Shown piece after piece: positions 1 through 6,118 of a stretch of 7,649 bases of DNA (positions are counted from its first letter, which is position 1; every line of letters begins with the position of its first letter). Position numbers and translations under genes: made by a program. Under the pieces are notes generated by a model. That model saw nothing but the letters and a program-made list of their open reading frames with translations. It was not told the origin of the DNA and did not search any database. The stretch lies in assembly GCA_030625445.1 (NCBI GenBank), contig DAOUQU010000068.1, positions 1-7,649 of the forward strand, read 5' to 3'. The DNA is from Gammaproteobacteria bacterium (GTDB lineage Bacteria > Pseudomonadota > Gammaproteobacteria > Chromatiales > Chromatiaceae).

Positions 1-1331
1 ATCTGTGCAACGGACATCGGCTGATATTGCCCCTGTTTCATCAACTCGGTCACACGTTTTCCACGCTCCAGCTGCTTCCTGGTGGCATCATCGAGATCGG
101 AGGCAAACTGCGAGAACGCAGCCAGCTCACGGTACTGCGCCAGTGCCAGGCGAATGCCACCACCAAGTTTCTTGATGATTTTTGTCTGCGCGGCGCCGCC
201 AACCCGGGATACCGACAGACCGGCATTGATCGCGGGCCGGATACCGGCATTGAACAGATCCGTCTCGAGAAATATCTGACCATCTGTGATTGAGATAACG
301 TTGGTCGGTACGAATGCCGAGACATCTCCCGCCTGGGTCTCAATAATCGGCAGCGCCGTCAACGAACCGGTCTTGCCAGTCACTTCGCCATTGGTATGTT
401 TTTCAACGAAGGCTTCATTGACCCGCGCAGCACGTTCGAGCAGACGCGAGTGCAGATAGAATACGTCGCCAGGATAAGCCTCCCGTCCTGGTGGCCGGCG
501 CAGCAGCAGAGAGACCTGGCGATAAGCCCATGCCTGCTTGGTGAGGTCGTCATAGATGATCAGCGCATCTTCACCACGATCACGAAAATACTCGCCAAGC
601 GAGCAACCGGCATAGGGGGCCAGGAACTGCATCGCCGGTGAGTCTCCCGCAGATGCGGCAACAATAATCGTGTTTTCCAGGGCGCCATGCTCATCCAGCT
701 TGCGCATCACCTGGGCAATAGAGGAGGCTTTCTGGCCAATCGCCACGTAGATACACTTTACGCCGGCATCCTTCTGGTTGATGATCGCATCGATCGCAAG
801 CGCGGTTTTTCCTGTCTGGCGATCGCCGATGATCAACTCGCGCTGACCACGTCCGATCGGCACCATCGCATCGATCGCCTTGATGCCCGTCTGCACCGGC
901 TGGTCAACGGATTTACGCTCGATAACGCCCGGCGCAACTTTTTCCAGTGACGACATTTCACTGGTATTGATATCGCCTTTGCCATCAATGGGATTTCCCA
1001 GTGTGTCGACGACACGCCCGAGCATGGCGTCTCCCACCGGGATCTCAAGCACGCGCCCGGTGCATTTGACCGTGTCGCCTTCGCTGAGATGCTTGTATTC
1101 GCCCAGGGCCACGGCACCGACAGAGTCACGTTCGAGGTTCAGCGCCAAGCCGTAGGTATTGCCGGGAAATTCCAGCATTTCATAAGACATGACATCGGCA
1201 AGCCCGTGGATTCGGACAATACCGTCGGCAACACCAACAATGGTGCCTACGTTGCGGGCTTCGACAGAGGTATCAAAATTCTCGATACGCTGCTTGATGA
1301 GCTCACTGATTTCAGATGGGTTGAGTTGCAT
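1..1331 (-). CDS. atpA: F1Fo ATP synthase subunit alpha (3' end outside window)
   Basis: Non-catalytic nucleotide-binding subunit of the F1 head; three alpha alternate with three beta subunits around the gamma shaft on the cytoplasmic side of the inner membrane. The ATG at 1331 opens MQLNPSEISELIKQRI, and the frame stays open for 443 codons to the window edge, ending ...YQPMSVAQ. About 70 C-terminal residues are missing compared with the 513-residue E. coli protein. Visible motifs are the N-terminal beta barrel (about 25-95), Walker A GDRQTGKT at 169-176, and SVSRVGG with R376, the arginine reaching the catalytic site on beta. Both numberings equal E. coli. The start is 12 nt after the atpH stop, with a modest GAG Shine-Dalgarno signal. 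It is the last gene visible in the atp operon; atpG, atpD and atpC are expected beyond the edge. No frameshift or stop was seen. Confidence 0.98.
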   Translation of the reverse strand, partial: MQLNPSEISELIKQRIENFDTSVEARNVGTIVGVADGIVRIHGLADVMSYEMLEFPGNTYGLALNLERDSVGAVALGEYKHLSEGDTVKCTGRVLEIPVGDAMLGRVVDTLGNPIDGKGDINTSEMSSLEKVAPGVIERKSVDQPVQTGIKAIDAMVPIGRGQRELIIGDRQTGKTALAIDAIINQKDAGVKCIYVAIGQKASSIAQVMRKLDEHGALENTIIVAASAGDSPAMQFLAPYAGCSLGEYFRDRGEDALIIYDDLTKQAWAYRQVSLLLRRPPGREAYPGDVFYLHSRLLERAARVNEAFVEKHTNGEVTGKTGSLTALPIIETQAGDVSAFVPTNVISITDGQIFLETDLFNAGIRPAINAGLSVSRVGGAAQTKIIKKLGGGIRLALAQYRELAAFSQFASDLDDATRKQLERGKRVTELMKQGQYQPMSVAQ

Positions 1332-1343
1332 ATGGCTTCTCGC

Positions 1344-1883
1344 TTAATTTTCCAATTCGTTTGCAAGCTTGGTCAGCTGCCCCTGCACGGAACTGTCGAT
1401 GACCATGTCCCCTGCGCGGATCACTACGCCGCCGATCAATGCCGGCTCCTCACTGCTTGTGATCCGGATCTCACGTCCAAGCTTGCTCTTTAATACTGCT
1501 GCGATCGACTGCTGCTGCATCTCGTCAAGCGGGAATGCGGATGTGACATCGACATCGAGCACACCTCTCTCCCGGTTCTTCAGAGACTCATAGCGCTGCG
1601 CAATCTCGGAGACAGTCTCCAGTCGCTCGTTCTCCGCCAGCAGACGCACGAAGTTTTGCTCTTCACTCGTCAGTTTGCCGTCGCCGATGTCGATGATCAG
1701 CTCAGCGATTTGCGATTTGACCTGGCCGGGCTCATTCACCAATCGCTGCATGGTGCTGTCCTGCATCAATGATGCGATATAATCGAGCATCTCTGACCAC
1801 TGATCCAGCGTGCCATCCTCTTTGGCGAGGGCAAACACTGCCTCAGCATAGGGTCGGGCGATGGTTGTTGCTTCCTGGGCCAT
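1344..1883 (-). CDS. atpH: F1Fo ATP synthase subunit delta
   Basis: Peripheral stalk subunit that sits on top of the F1 alpha3beta3 head and ties it to the b-subunit dimer, so the head does not turn with the rotor. The product is 179 residues, close to the 177 of E. coli. The N-terminal helical domain starts with the family pattern ARPYAEAVFALA (9-20), which binds the alpha N-termini. The C-terminal part carries PALIGGVVIRAGDMVIDSSV (147-166), the delta/OSCP signature. The start follows the atpF stop by 8 nt, and the Shine-Dalgarno AGG overlaps that stop (TAGG), suggesting translational coupling to atpF. It ends with TAA 12 nt before atpA. Confidence 0.97.
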   Translation of the reverse strand: MAQEATTIARPYAEAVFALAKEDGTLDQWSEMLDYIASLMQDSTMQRLVNEPGQVKSQIAELIIDIGDGKLTSEEQNFVRLLAENERLETVSEIAQRYESLKNRERGVLDVDVTSAFPLDEMQQQSIAAVLKSKLGREIRITSSEEPALIGGVVIRAGDMVIDSSVQGQLTKLANELEN

Positions 1884-1891
1884 GATTGAAC

Positions 1892-2362
1892 CTACAACTG
1901 CTTCGCAAGAGCATCGATGATTTCACGGTGCGCATCGGCATCGACCTCGCGGTGAAGGATTTTCTCTGCGCCGGCAACCGCAAGTTTTGCAACCTGCCCC
2001 CGCAACTCTTCCTTCGCCCGATTGCTCTCCTGCTCAATCTCGGATCTTGCCGTCGTCAAGATATGTTCACCCTCTGTACGGGCATTCTCCTTGGCTTCAT
2101 CGACGATTTCCGCAGCACGCTTCTGCGCCAGATTGATAATCTCTGCCGCCTGCTTCTTTCCTTTGCGAATCTTTTTAGCGGCGCGGTTTTTTGCCCGCTC
2201 CTGGTCGTGAAGGCCGCGTTCTCCAGCCGCCAGACCTTCGGCGATTTTTACCTTGCGCTCTTCCAGAGCTGCGATGATCGGCGTCCACACATACTTCTTC
2301 GTAAACCACACGAAGACGATAAAAGCCAGCAACTGTCCAATCAGGGTCAGATTGATATTCAT
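1892..2362 (-). CDS. atpF: F1Fo ATP synthase subunit b
   Basis: Membrane-anchored peripheral stalk subunit; two copies form the stator arm joining subunit a in the membrane to delta and alpha of F1. The product is 156 residues, the same as E. coli b. It has one N-terminal membrane helix (about 5-22, LTLIGQLLAFIVFVWF), then VWTPI and a long charged, alanine-rich helical region (about 33-125) expected to form the right-handed coiled-coil dimer. The C-terminal VAKLAVAGAEKIL motif (about 123-137) is the delta-binding end. A clear Shine-Dalgarno GGGGA lies 6 nt before the ATG. It sits 52 nt after atpE and 8 nt before atpH, in standard operon order. Confidence 0.97.
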   Translation of the reverse strand: MNINLTLIGQLLAFIVFVWFTKKYVWTPIIAALEERKVKIAEGLAAGERGLHDQERAKNRAAKKIRKGKKQAAEIINLAQKRAAEIVDEAKENARTEGEHILTTARSEIEQESNRAKEELRGQVAKLAVAGAEKILHREVDADAHREIIDALAKQL

Positions 2363-2366
2363 ACTG

Positions 2367-2408
2367 TTTCCCCGTTATTCCTGGGATTAAGATGACGTCT
2401 CAGGGAAA
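2367..2408 (-). promoter_or_regulatory. Inverted repeat around the atpF ribosome binding site
   Basis: In the atpE-atpF gap, TTTCCC (plus 2367-2372) is the exact inverted match of GGGAAA (2403-2408). In the mRNA the copy nearer atpF contains the GGGGAAA Shine-Dalgarno of atpF, so folding would pair it. The stem is only 6 bp with a loop of about 30 nt, so it may be chance. A role in setting b-subunit translation below that of c is inference. Confidence 0.25.
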
Positions 2409-2414
2409 ATTCTA

Positions 2415-2645
2415 TTATGCAACAGCAAACAGAACATACATTGCCAGACCAACAGCGATCATCGGTACGGCATCGACAAGACCCATCACGATAAAGAACT
2501 GGGTGCGCAGCATCGGAATCAACTCAGGCTGACGCGCAGCGCCCTCGAGAAAACGCGCGCCAAGGATACCGATACCAACGGCAGCGCCCAGAGCACCCAG
2601 GCCCATCATCAATGCGCCTGCAATATAAAGTAGTCCAGATTCCAT
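2415..2645 (-). CDS. atpE: F1Fo ATP synthase subunit c
   Basis: Proteolipid of the membrane rotor ring; each copy carries one ion through its helix-2 carboxylate, and ring rotation drives gamma. The product is 76 residues (E. coli 79), made of two hydrophobic helices. Helix 1 has the glycine/alanine-rich packing motif (about 15-30, GLGALGAAVGIGILGA). The polar loop R38-Q39-P40 contacts gamma and epsilon. Helix 2 has GLVDAVPMIAVG with D58, equivalent to E. coli D61. None of the extra polar residues typical of a sodium-binding c subunit stands out, so proton coupling is likely. The start has a strong Shine-Dalgarno GGAG 6 nt before the ATG and a U-rich tract upstream. It lies 68 nt after atpB. 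Confidence 0.98.
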   Translation of the reverse strand: MESGLLYIAGALMMGLGALGAAVGIGILGARFLEGAARQPELIPMLRTQFFIVMGLVDAVPMIAVGLAMYVLFAVA

Positions 2646-2650
2646 ATTTA

Positions 2651-2689
2651 TCTCCAGTCAGGAAGTAAAAAATAATAAATTCAAAAAAA
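2651..2689 (-). promoter_or_regulatory. U-rich translation initiation region of atpE
   Basis: Just before the c-subunit start the mRNA has two U-rich runs (plus-strand A-runs at 2667-2672 and 2683-2689), then ACTGGAGA with the Shine-Dalgarno at 2651-2655. In E. coli the atpE start is preceded by a U-rich enhancer and a similar ACTGGAGA box, which raises translation because many c subunits are needed per complex. The similarity of layout is seen in the sequence; the enhancer role here is inferred. Confidence 0.5.
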
Positions 2690-2713
2690 CAAGCCGTACA
2701 AACGTAACGACAA

Positions 2714-3574
2714 TCAATGTTCGTTGTGCGCCATATCCATATAGACAATAGTCAGGGTCATAAAGATGAACGCCTGCAGGGTAATGATCAGGATATGAAA
2801 AACCGCCCACACAAATTGCAACCCGCCGGCAAACAGTCCCATGCCGATACCGGCGCTATACATGATTGCAATCAGAATAAAGATCATCTCGCCCGCGTAC
2901 ATGTTGCCGAACAGCCGCAGTGACAGCGAGATCGGCTTGGCGATCAGCGAAACGAATTCAAGCAGGAAGTTGATCGGGATGAACAACAGTTTCAGTAAGG
3001 GGTTTTTCGACTCAAAAGGCTGCAGCGTCAGCTCGCCCAGAAAACCGCCGATGCCCTTGATTTTGAGTGAGTAGTAGAGTGTCAGAATGAAGACCCCGAT
3101 CGCCATGCCAAAAGTGGCATTCGGGTCGGTCGTCGCTACCACCTTCATATGGTGAATCCCCACCATCCGGGCCAATGAGGGAATAACATCCACCGGCACC
3201 AGATCCATCAGGTTCATGAGGAAGATCCACACGAATATGGTCAGCGCAAGCGGTGCCACCAGATCATTCTTGCCCGAGAAGGAGCCGCGCACACTGTCGT
3301 TGATAAAATCGACAATCCACTCGACAAAGTTCTGCATTCCAGAGGGAACGCCTGCGGTTGCATTTTTGGCGGCGCGGGAAAAGAGAACCACAAACAGAGT
3401 TCCGAGAAACAGGGACCAGAACATGGTATCGACATGGATCGCCATGAAACCCATCTCATTGATCTCTTCGGCAGAGTGCGCCATCCCCCAGTGCCCGTCA
3501 GCGTGACGGCCAAAGGTCAGGTTGGTCAGATGATGCCTGATATATTCGCTTGAAGTGATCGTCTCTGTTGACAT
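2714..3574 (-). CDS. atpB: F1Fo ATP synthase subunit a
   Basis: Stator membrane subunit that forms the two proton half-channels against the c ring. The product is 286 residues, slightly longer than E. coli a (271). It is strongly hydrophobic, with several membrane helices. The essential arginine is R220 in SLSLRLFGNMYAGE (216-229), equivalent to E. coli R210, and E229 matches E219. The C-terminal helix FHILIITLQAFIFM gives H260 and Q267, equivalent to H245 and Q252. The offset from E. coli rises from 10 to 15 between these motifs, so a few extra residues sit in the loop between them. The start has only a purine-rich AAGAGAAAGAG signal, inside a tandem duplication. It follows atpI by 28 nt. 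Confidence 0.98.
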   Translation of the reverse strand: MSTETITSSEYIRHHLTNLTFGRHADGHWGMAHSAEEINEMGFMAIHVDTMFWSLFLGTLFVVLFSRAAKNATAGVPSGMQNFVEWIVDFINDSVRGSFSGKNDLVAPLALTIFVWIFLMNLMDLVPVDVIPSLARMVGIHHMKVVATTDPNATFGMAIGVFILTLYYSLKIKGIGGFLGELTLQPFESKNPLLKLLFIPINFLLEFVSLIAKPISLSLRLFGNMYAGEMIFILIAIMYSAGIGMGLFAGGLQFVWAVFHILIITLQAFIFMTLTIVYMDMAHNEH

Positions 3575-3611
3575 CTCTTTCTCTTGTTATCTCTTTCTCT
3601 TGTTATCTCTT
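3573..3611. repeat. 16-bp tandem duplication between atpI and atpB
   Basis: The 16-mer ctctttctcttgttat occurs twice head to tail (3575-3590 and 3591-3606) without a mismatch. The period-16 match extends over 3573-3611, about 2.4 copies. On the coding strand each unit holds the TAACAAGAG stop context of atpI and the purine-rich ribosome binding sequence of atpB. Removing one copy would leave a 12-nt gap instead of 28 nt, so this looks like a replication-slippage duplication. AtpI and AtpB are unaffected in sequence. Confidence 0.9.
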
Positions 3612-3983
3612 ATGTCTGTTATTCGCTATCAACATCAGGCTGCCTGTAGAGAGATGGATCAACAGGTAGGCGCCCAACATGGCGACGATACTGAGTGGTT
3701 TCAACCACAGGATCACCGCCAGAAATAAAACTATCGTCAATACCAGTCGCGCAAGCTCTGCAGCATAAAAACGCCCCATCAGAGCCGCGGTCTCAGATGC
3801 CTTGTAGCGCCGGAATACCAGCAGTGCAGCCGCGCCATTTGCAGCAGTTGCCGCAACTCCTCCGGCGAGCGTGGAGATCGCATATATACGGCCCGGCAAC
3901 AACATCACCACAGCCAACAGCAGCGACAACCCCAGCTGCATCAAAACAAGCCGCCAAACAGTGTTCGGAGAAAAACTTTGCAC
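3603..3983 (-). CDS. atpI: ATP synthase assembly factor AtpI
   Basis: Small membrane protein encoded first in proteobacterial atp operons; the family is linked to c-ring assembly and is not part of the finished enzyme. The product is 126 residues, the same as E. coli AtpI, with four predicted membrane helices (about 10-30, 35-57, 75-94, 97-120). A charged segment, RRYKASETA, joins helices 2 and 3, and the tail NNRHKR is basic. The start is a GTG at 3983. An in-frame TAA lies just upstream (3996-3998) with no other good start between, while the next ATG would cut into helix 1. The Shine-Dalgarno signal is poor, fitting low expression. The family is weakly conserved, so assignment rests on length, topology and position before atpB. 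Confidence 0.9.
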   Translation of the reverse strand: MQSFSPNTVWRLVLMQLGLSLLLAVVMLLPGRIYAISTLAGGVAATAANGAAALLVFRRYKASETAALMGRFYAAELARLVLTIVLFLAVILWLKPLSIVAMLGAYLLIHLSTGSLMLIANNRHKR

Positions 3984-4001
3984 CTGGAAGCTGTGTTACA
4001 G

Positions 4002-4169
4002 ACTAAGAATCTGTCCAATAATAACTTCCCGATACTGCTTGCCCTGCTGTCCGTCTTCTGCGTTCCAGCAAGAGTTACATAACCCTGCTATGCGCCCCTT
4101 GCTGCGCCTTGAATACGAACAACATTGCTGCGCATTATCCGAAAAGTTATTAATGTCCAACTCCTTAAA
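4002..4169. repeat. Long imperfect palindrome (MITE-like element) in atp leader
   Basis: About 168 bp folds around a centre at 4085. The apex is CATAAC-CCT-GCTATG (4078-4092). Matching arm segments at constant spacing from the centre are CAGCAAG (4066-4072) with CTTGCTG (4098-4104), GCTGTCCGTCTTC (4046-4058) with GAATACGAACAAC (4111-4123, imperfect), GATACTGC (4031-4038) with GCATTATC (4132-4139, one mismatch), and TAATAACTT (4019-4027) with AAGTTATTA (4144-4152, perfect). ACAG flanks both ends (3998-4001, 4170-4173) and could be a target duplication. There is no credible ORF inside. I infer a small non-autonomous repeat or REP-like palindrome; no family is assigned. It fills almost the whole predicted atp 5' leader. 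Confidence 0.7.
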
Positions 4170-4177
4170 ACAGGAAG

Positions 4178-4206
4178 AGTATAAGGGAGCACTATAATCA
4201 GGTCAA
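4178..4206 (-). promoter_or_regulatory. Predicted sigma70 promoter of the atp operon
   Basis: On the minus strand, TTGACC (plus 4201-4206) is followed by exactly 17 nt and TATACT (4178-4183), each one mismatch from consensus. The predicted transcription start is near 4171-4172, giving a leader of about 190 nt before the atpI GTG. Its place in the parB-atpI gap fits the main atp promoter. No activator or repressor site was recognised. Confidence 0.75.
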
Positions 4207-4272
4207 CCAAACGCGCAACAAAATGCGTTCCTCTTGAGGGATGTCAATGCGATGCAAATAGATAGCGCCTTC

Positions 4273-4285
4273 CTGGCAAAGCCAG
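4273..4285 (-). other. Short hairpin after parB, doubtful terminator
   Basis: CTGGC-AAA-GCCAG (5-bp stem, 3-nt loop) lies 11 nt after the parB stop. No T-run follows it on the coding strand, so it is not a standard intrinsic terminator. It may protect the parB 3' end or mean nothing. The rest of 4207-4296 shows no other clear feature. Confidence 0.2.
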
Positions 4286-4296
4286 AATCAGATTAT

Positions 4297-5250
4297 CTAA
4301 TTGATATGCTCCAGGATCCCGTCCAGCTCTTCCAGCGAATTGTAGCTGATCACCAGCCTGCCTTTTCCCCTGGCGCCGGACTGCAGCTTGACAATGGCTC
4401 CGAGCTTTTCACACAACTGCTGTTCCAGCGAGCGAATATTCGGATCTACGATCTTCTCTGCTACAGGCACGGGCTTTGCCTCAAGTCCCTGCAGACGCCG
4501 CACCAGCTTCTCTGTTTCGCGCACCGAGAGTCCCGAGCGCACCACTTTGGCCGCTGCCTCTGACTGCTGCGCACCTTTCAAACCAAGAATGGCACGCGCA
4601 TGTCCCATCTCCAGCTTACCCTGCTCCAGCAGCTCCTTGGCATCCGCCTCCAGCTCGATTAGACGCAACAGGTTAGTCACTGTTGTACGCGACTTTCCCA
4701 CAGCCTGCGCAATTTGCTGATGAGTCAATGTAAACTCCTTCAGCAGCCGCTGCAACGCCTCCGCCTCTTCAAGCGGATTCAAATCATCACGCTGAATATT
4801 TTCAATCAGTGCCATTGCCATGGCGGCCTGATCATCAACATCACGAATCACTACCGGCATCTCACCCAGCCCGACCAGCTGGGCTGCACGCCAGCGACGC
4901 TCGCCGGCGACGATTTCGTAGTGATCGTTGACAGGACGCACGACGATAGGCTGTATGATCCCCTGCGCAGCTATCGAGTCTGCCAACTCGCGGAGTTTCT
5001 CTTCATCAAAATTCCTGCGCGGCTGAAAGCGCCCGCGCCTGATCAAATCAATGCCGATTTGCGTCAGGCCACCAGCTGTGGCTCTCTCTGATGCAGTAGC
5101 TTCGGAAACCGCACCACTCTCACCTCCAGCATCCCTCTTCAAAGTGGAGGAGATTGCGGATTCTGTTTCAGTAGTATCAGGGGTTGTCGATGCCACACCA
5201 AGAAGTGCATCCAGTCCCCTCCCCAATCCTCGTCGTTTTACACTGCTCAT
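4297..5250 (-). CDS. parB: Chromosome partitioning protein ParB
   Basis: CTP-dependent DNA clamp that loads at parS sites near the origin, spreads along DNA and works with ParA in chromosome segregation. With the ATG at 5250 it has 317 residues. The N-terminal tip KRRGLGRGLDALL (5-17) is the ParA-stimulating motif, followed by a Ser/Thr/Ala-rich linker (about 20-62). The CTP-binding ParB/Srx fold contains GERRWR (116-121) and ENIQRDDLNPLEEA (150-163). A helix-turn-helix (about 176-198) reads parS, and a C-terminal dimerisation domain covers about 271-317. The start was chosen because AGGTGAG lies 9 nt upstream and family members begin just before KRGLGRGL. An in-frame ATG at 5280 would add 10 residues but overlaps parA and lacks a ribosome binding site. 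It lies 10 nt after parA. Confidence 0.97.
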   Translation of the reverse strand: MSSVKRRGLGRGLDALLGVASTTPDTTETESAISSTLKRDAGGESGAVSEATASERATAGGLTQIGIDLIRRGRFQPRRNFDEEKLRELADSIAAQGIIQPIVVRPVNDHYEIVAGERRWRAAQLVGLGEMPVVIRDVDDQAAMAMALIENIQRDDLNPLEEAEALQRLLKEFTLTHQQIAQAVGKSRTTVTNLLRLIELEADAKELLEQGKLEMGHARAILGLKGAQQSEAAAKVVRSGLSVRETEKLVRRLQGLEAKPVPVAEKIVDPNIRSLEQQLCEKLGAIVKLQSGARGKGRLVISYNSLEELDGILEHIN

Positions 5251-5259
5251 ACGATCAAA

Positions 5260-5266
5260 CTCACCT
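5260..5266 (-). promoter_or_regulatory. Ribosome binding site fixing the parB start
   Basis: AGGTGAG on the minus strand lies 9 nt before the ATG at 5250 and overlaps the parA TGA stop (5261-5263). This supports the shorter ParB start over the ATG at 5280 and suggests translational coupling of parA and parB. Confidence 0.7.
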
Positions 5267-6037
5267 GTCAATTTTGCCATGTCTTCTCAGGATTTCACCG
5301 GCAAGCACTGAATATGCTGCTGCACCCCGCGAAGACCTGTCATAACGCATTATCGGCATTCCATGGCTTGGCGCCTCTGCGAGACGCACATTGCGCGGGA
5401 TCACCGTGCGATAAACCTCGTCACCAAAATACTCAAGCAGCTGCGCCGAGACATCGGAGCCCAGGCGGTTGCGCGTGTCATGCATAGTTCGCAGATAACC
5501 ATCAACCTTGAGCTTGGGATTACGGCTCCTACTGATTTTCTCTATTGTCTGACTCAGGGCTGACACCCCCTCCAGTGCATAATACTCCGTCTGCAACGGC
5601 ACCAGCACCCTGTCGGCGGCAACCAGCGCATTCAGCGTCAGCATATTCAGCGACGGCGGGCAGTCGATGAGGATGTAGTCATAGCGGGAACGCGCTTCCT
5701 GCAGAGCGAAATCCAGCCGCTTGTCGCGCAACGAATCCTCCATCAGGCCGACTTCAGCAGCCGTCAGATCTCCGTTAGCCGGCACCACATCGATGCCGGC
5801 AACTTCTGTATGCACGATCACATCGCTCAGTGGCAACCCTTCCATCAGCATGTCATAACAGGAGAGCTCCAGACCATTCTTATCTATACCAACGCCAGTG
5901 GTCGCATTGCCCTGCGGATCCATATCGACAAGCAGCACCCGCTGACCTTCATCAAAGAGCGCCGTCGCAAGATTAACCGATGTTGTGGTCTTGCCCACAC
6001 CGCCTTTTTGATTGGCGACAGCAAGAATTATTGCCAT
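5261..6037 (-). CDS. parA: Chromosome partitioning ATPase ParA (Soj family)
   Basis: Deviant Walker ATPase that binds nucleoid DNA as an ATP dimer and is released by ParB, moving the origin region. With the ATG at 6037 it has 258 residues, the usual size for short chromosomal ParA. Motifs are KGGVGKTT (11-18, deviant Walker A with the signature lysine K11), VDMDPQGN (37-44), Walker B YILIDCPPS (121-129), EYYALEG (151-157) and VIPRNVRLAEAPSHGMP (212-228). There is no N-terminal helix-turn-helix, so it is the chromosomal type and not the type Ia plasmid regulator. The start was chosen because AGGA lies 7 nt upstream; an in-frame ATG at 6067 would add 10 residues but has no visible ribosome binding site. 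The TGA stop overlaps the parB ribosome binding site. It follows a 234-nt gap after aroB, not rsmG as is usual. Confidence 0.97.
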   Translation of the reverse strand: MAIILAVANQKGGVGKTTTSVNLATALFDEGQRVLLVDMDPQGNATTGVGIDKNGLELSCYDMLMEGLPLSDVIVHTEVAGIDVVPANGDLTAAEVGLMEDSLRDKRLDFALQEARSRYDYILIDCPPSLNMLTLNALVAADRVLVPLQTEYYALEGVSALSQTIEKISRSRNPKLKVDGYLRTMHDTRNRLGSDVSAQLLEYFGDEVYRTVIPRNVRLAEAPSHGMPIMRYDRSSRGAAAYSVLAGEILRRHGKIDR

Positions 6038-6044
6038 GCTATTT

Positions 6045-6050
6045 TCCTGG
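6045..6050 (-). promoter_or_regulatory. Ribosome binding site fixing the parA start
   Basis: CCAGGA on the minus strand places AGGA 7 nt before the ATG at 6037. The alternative ATG at 6067 is preceded by CTAGTTA, with no Shine-Dalgarno match. This supports the 258-residue ParA. Confidence 0.65.
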
Positions 6051-6075
6051 AAGAGATGTTTTGTCATTAACTAGC

Positions 6076-6088
6076 GAGACCATGTCTC
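6076..6088. repeat. Small palindrome upstream of parA
   Basis: GAGAC-CAT-GTCTC is a perfect 5-bp inverted repeat with a 3-nt spacer, about 40-50 nt before the parA start. It could be an operator half-site pair, a leader hairpin or chance. It does not match parS. No function is assigned. Confidence 0.3.
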
Positions 6089-6118
6089 AGACTGACAAGG
6101 CATAAAAGAGATTGTTTT

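Noticed and set aside
833..1129. Minus-strand ORF of 98 codons overlapping atpA in another frame
   Set aside because: It lies within the conserved atpA reading frame and its translation shows no recognisable motif; it is a shadow of atpA.
1886..2395. Plus-strand ORF of 169 codons opposite atpF
   Set aside because: Antisense to a clear atpF gene in matching codon register; a by-product of its composition.
3871..4197. Plus-strand ORF of 108 codons across the atpI start and the palindrome
   Set aside because: It runs through the atpI coding region, the repeat and the promoter, with no ribosome binding site or protein-like pattern.
4219..4247. Second promoter in the parB-atpI gap starting from a perfect TTGACA (plus 4242-4247)
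   Set aside because: At 16-18 nt spacing the -10 candidates (CATTTT, ATTTTG, TTTTGT) match poorly. The TTGACC/TATACT pair downstream is far better.
5251..5280. Longer ParB start at 5280 (327 residues)
   Set aside because: It overlaps the end of parA, has no ribosome binding site, and the extra residues are not typical of the family. The ATG at 5250 has a good AGGTGAG.
6038..6067. Longer ParA start at 6067 (268 residues)
   Set aside because: No Shine-Dalgarno before it, while the ATG at 6037 has AGGA and gives the usual N-terminus just before the Walker A motif.
6062..6098. Possible parA promoter with -35 TTGTCA
   Set aside because: A good -35 but no acceptable -10 at 16-18 nt; the best, GTTAAT, needs a 21-nt spacer.
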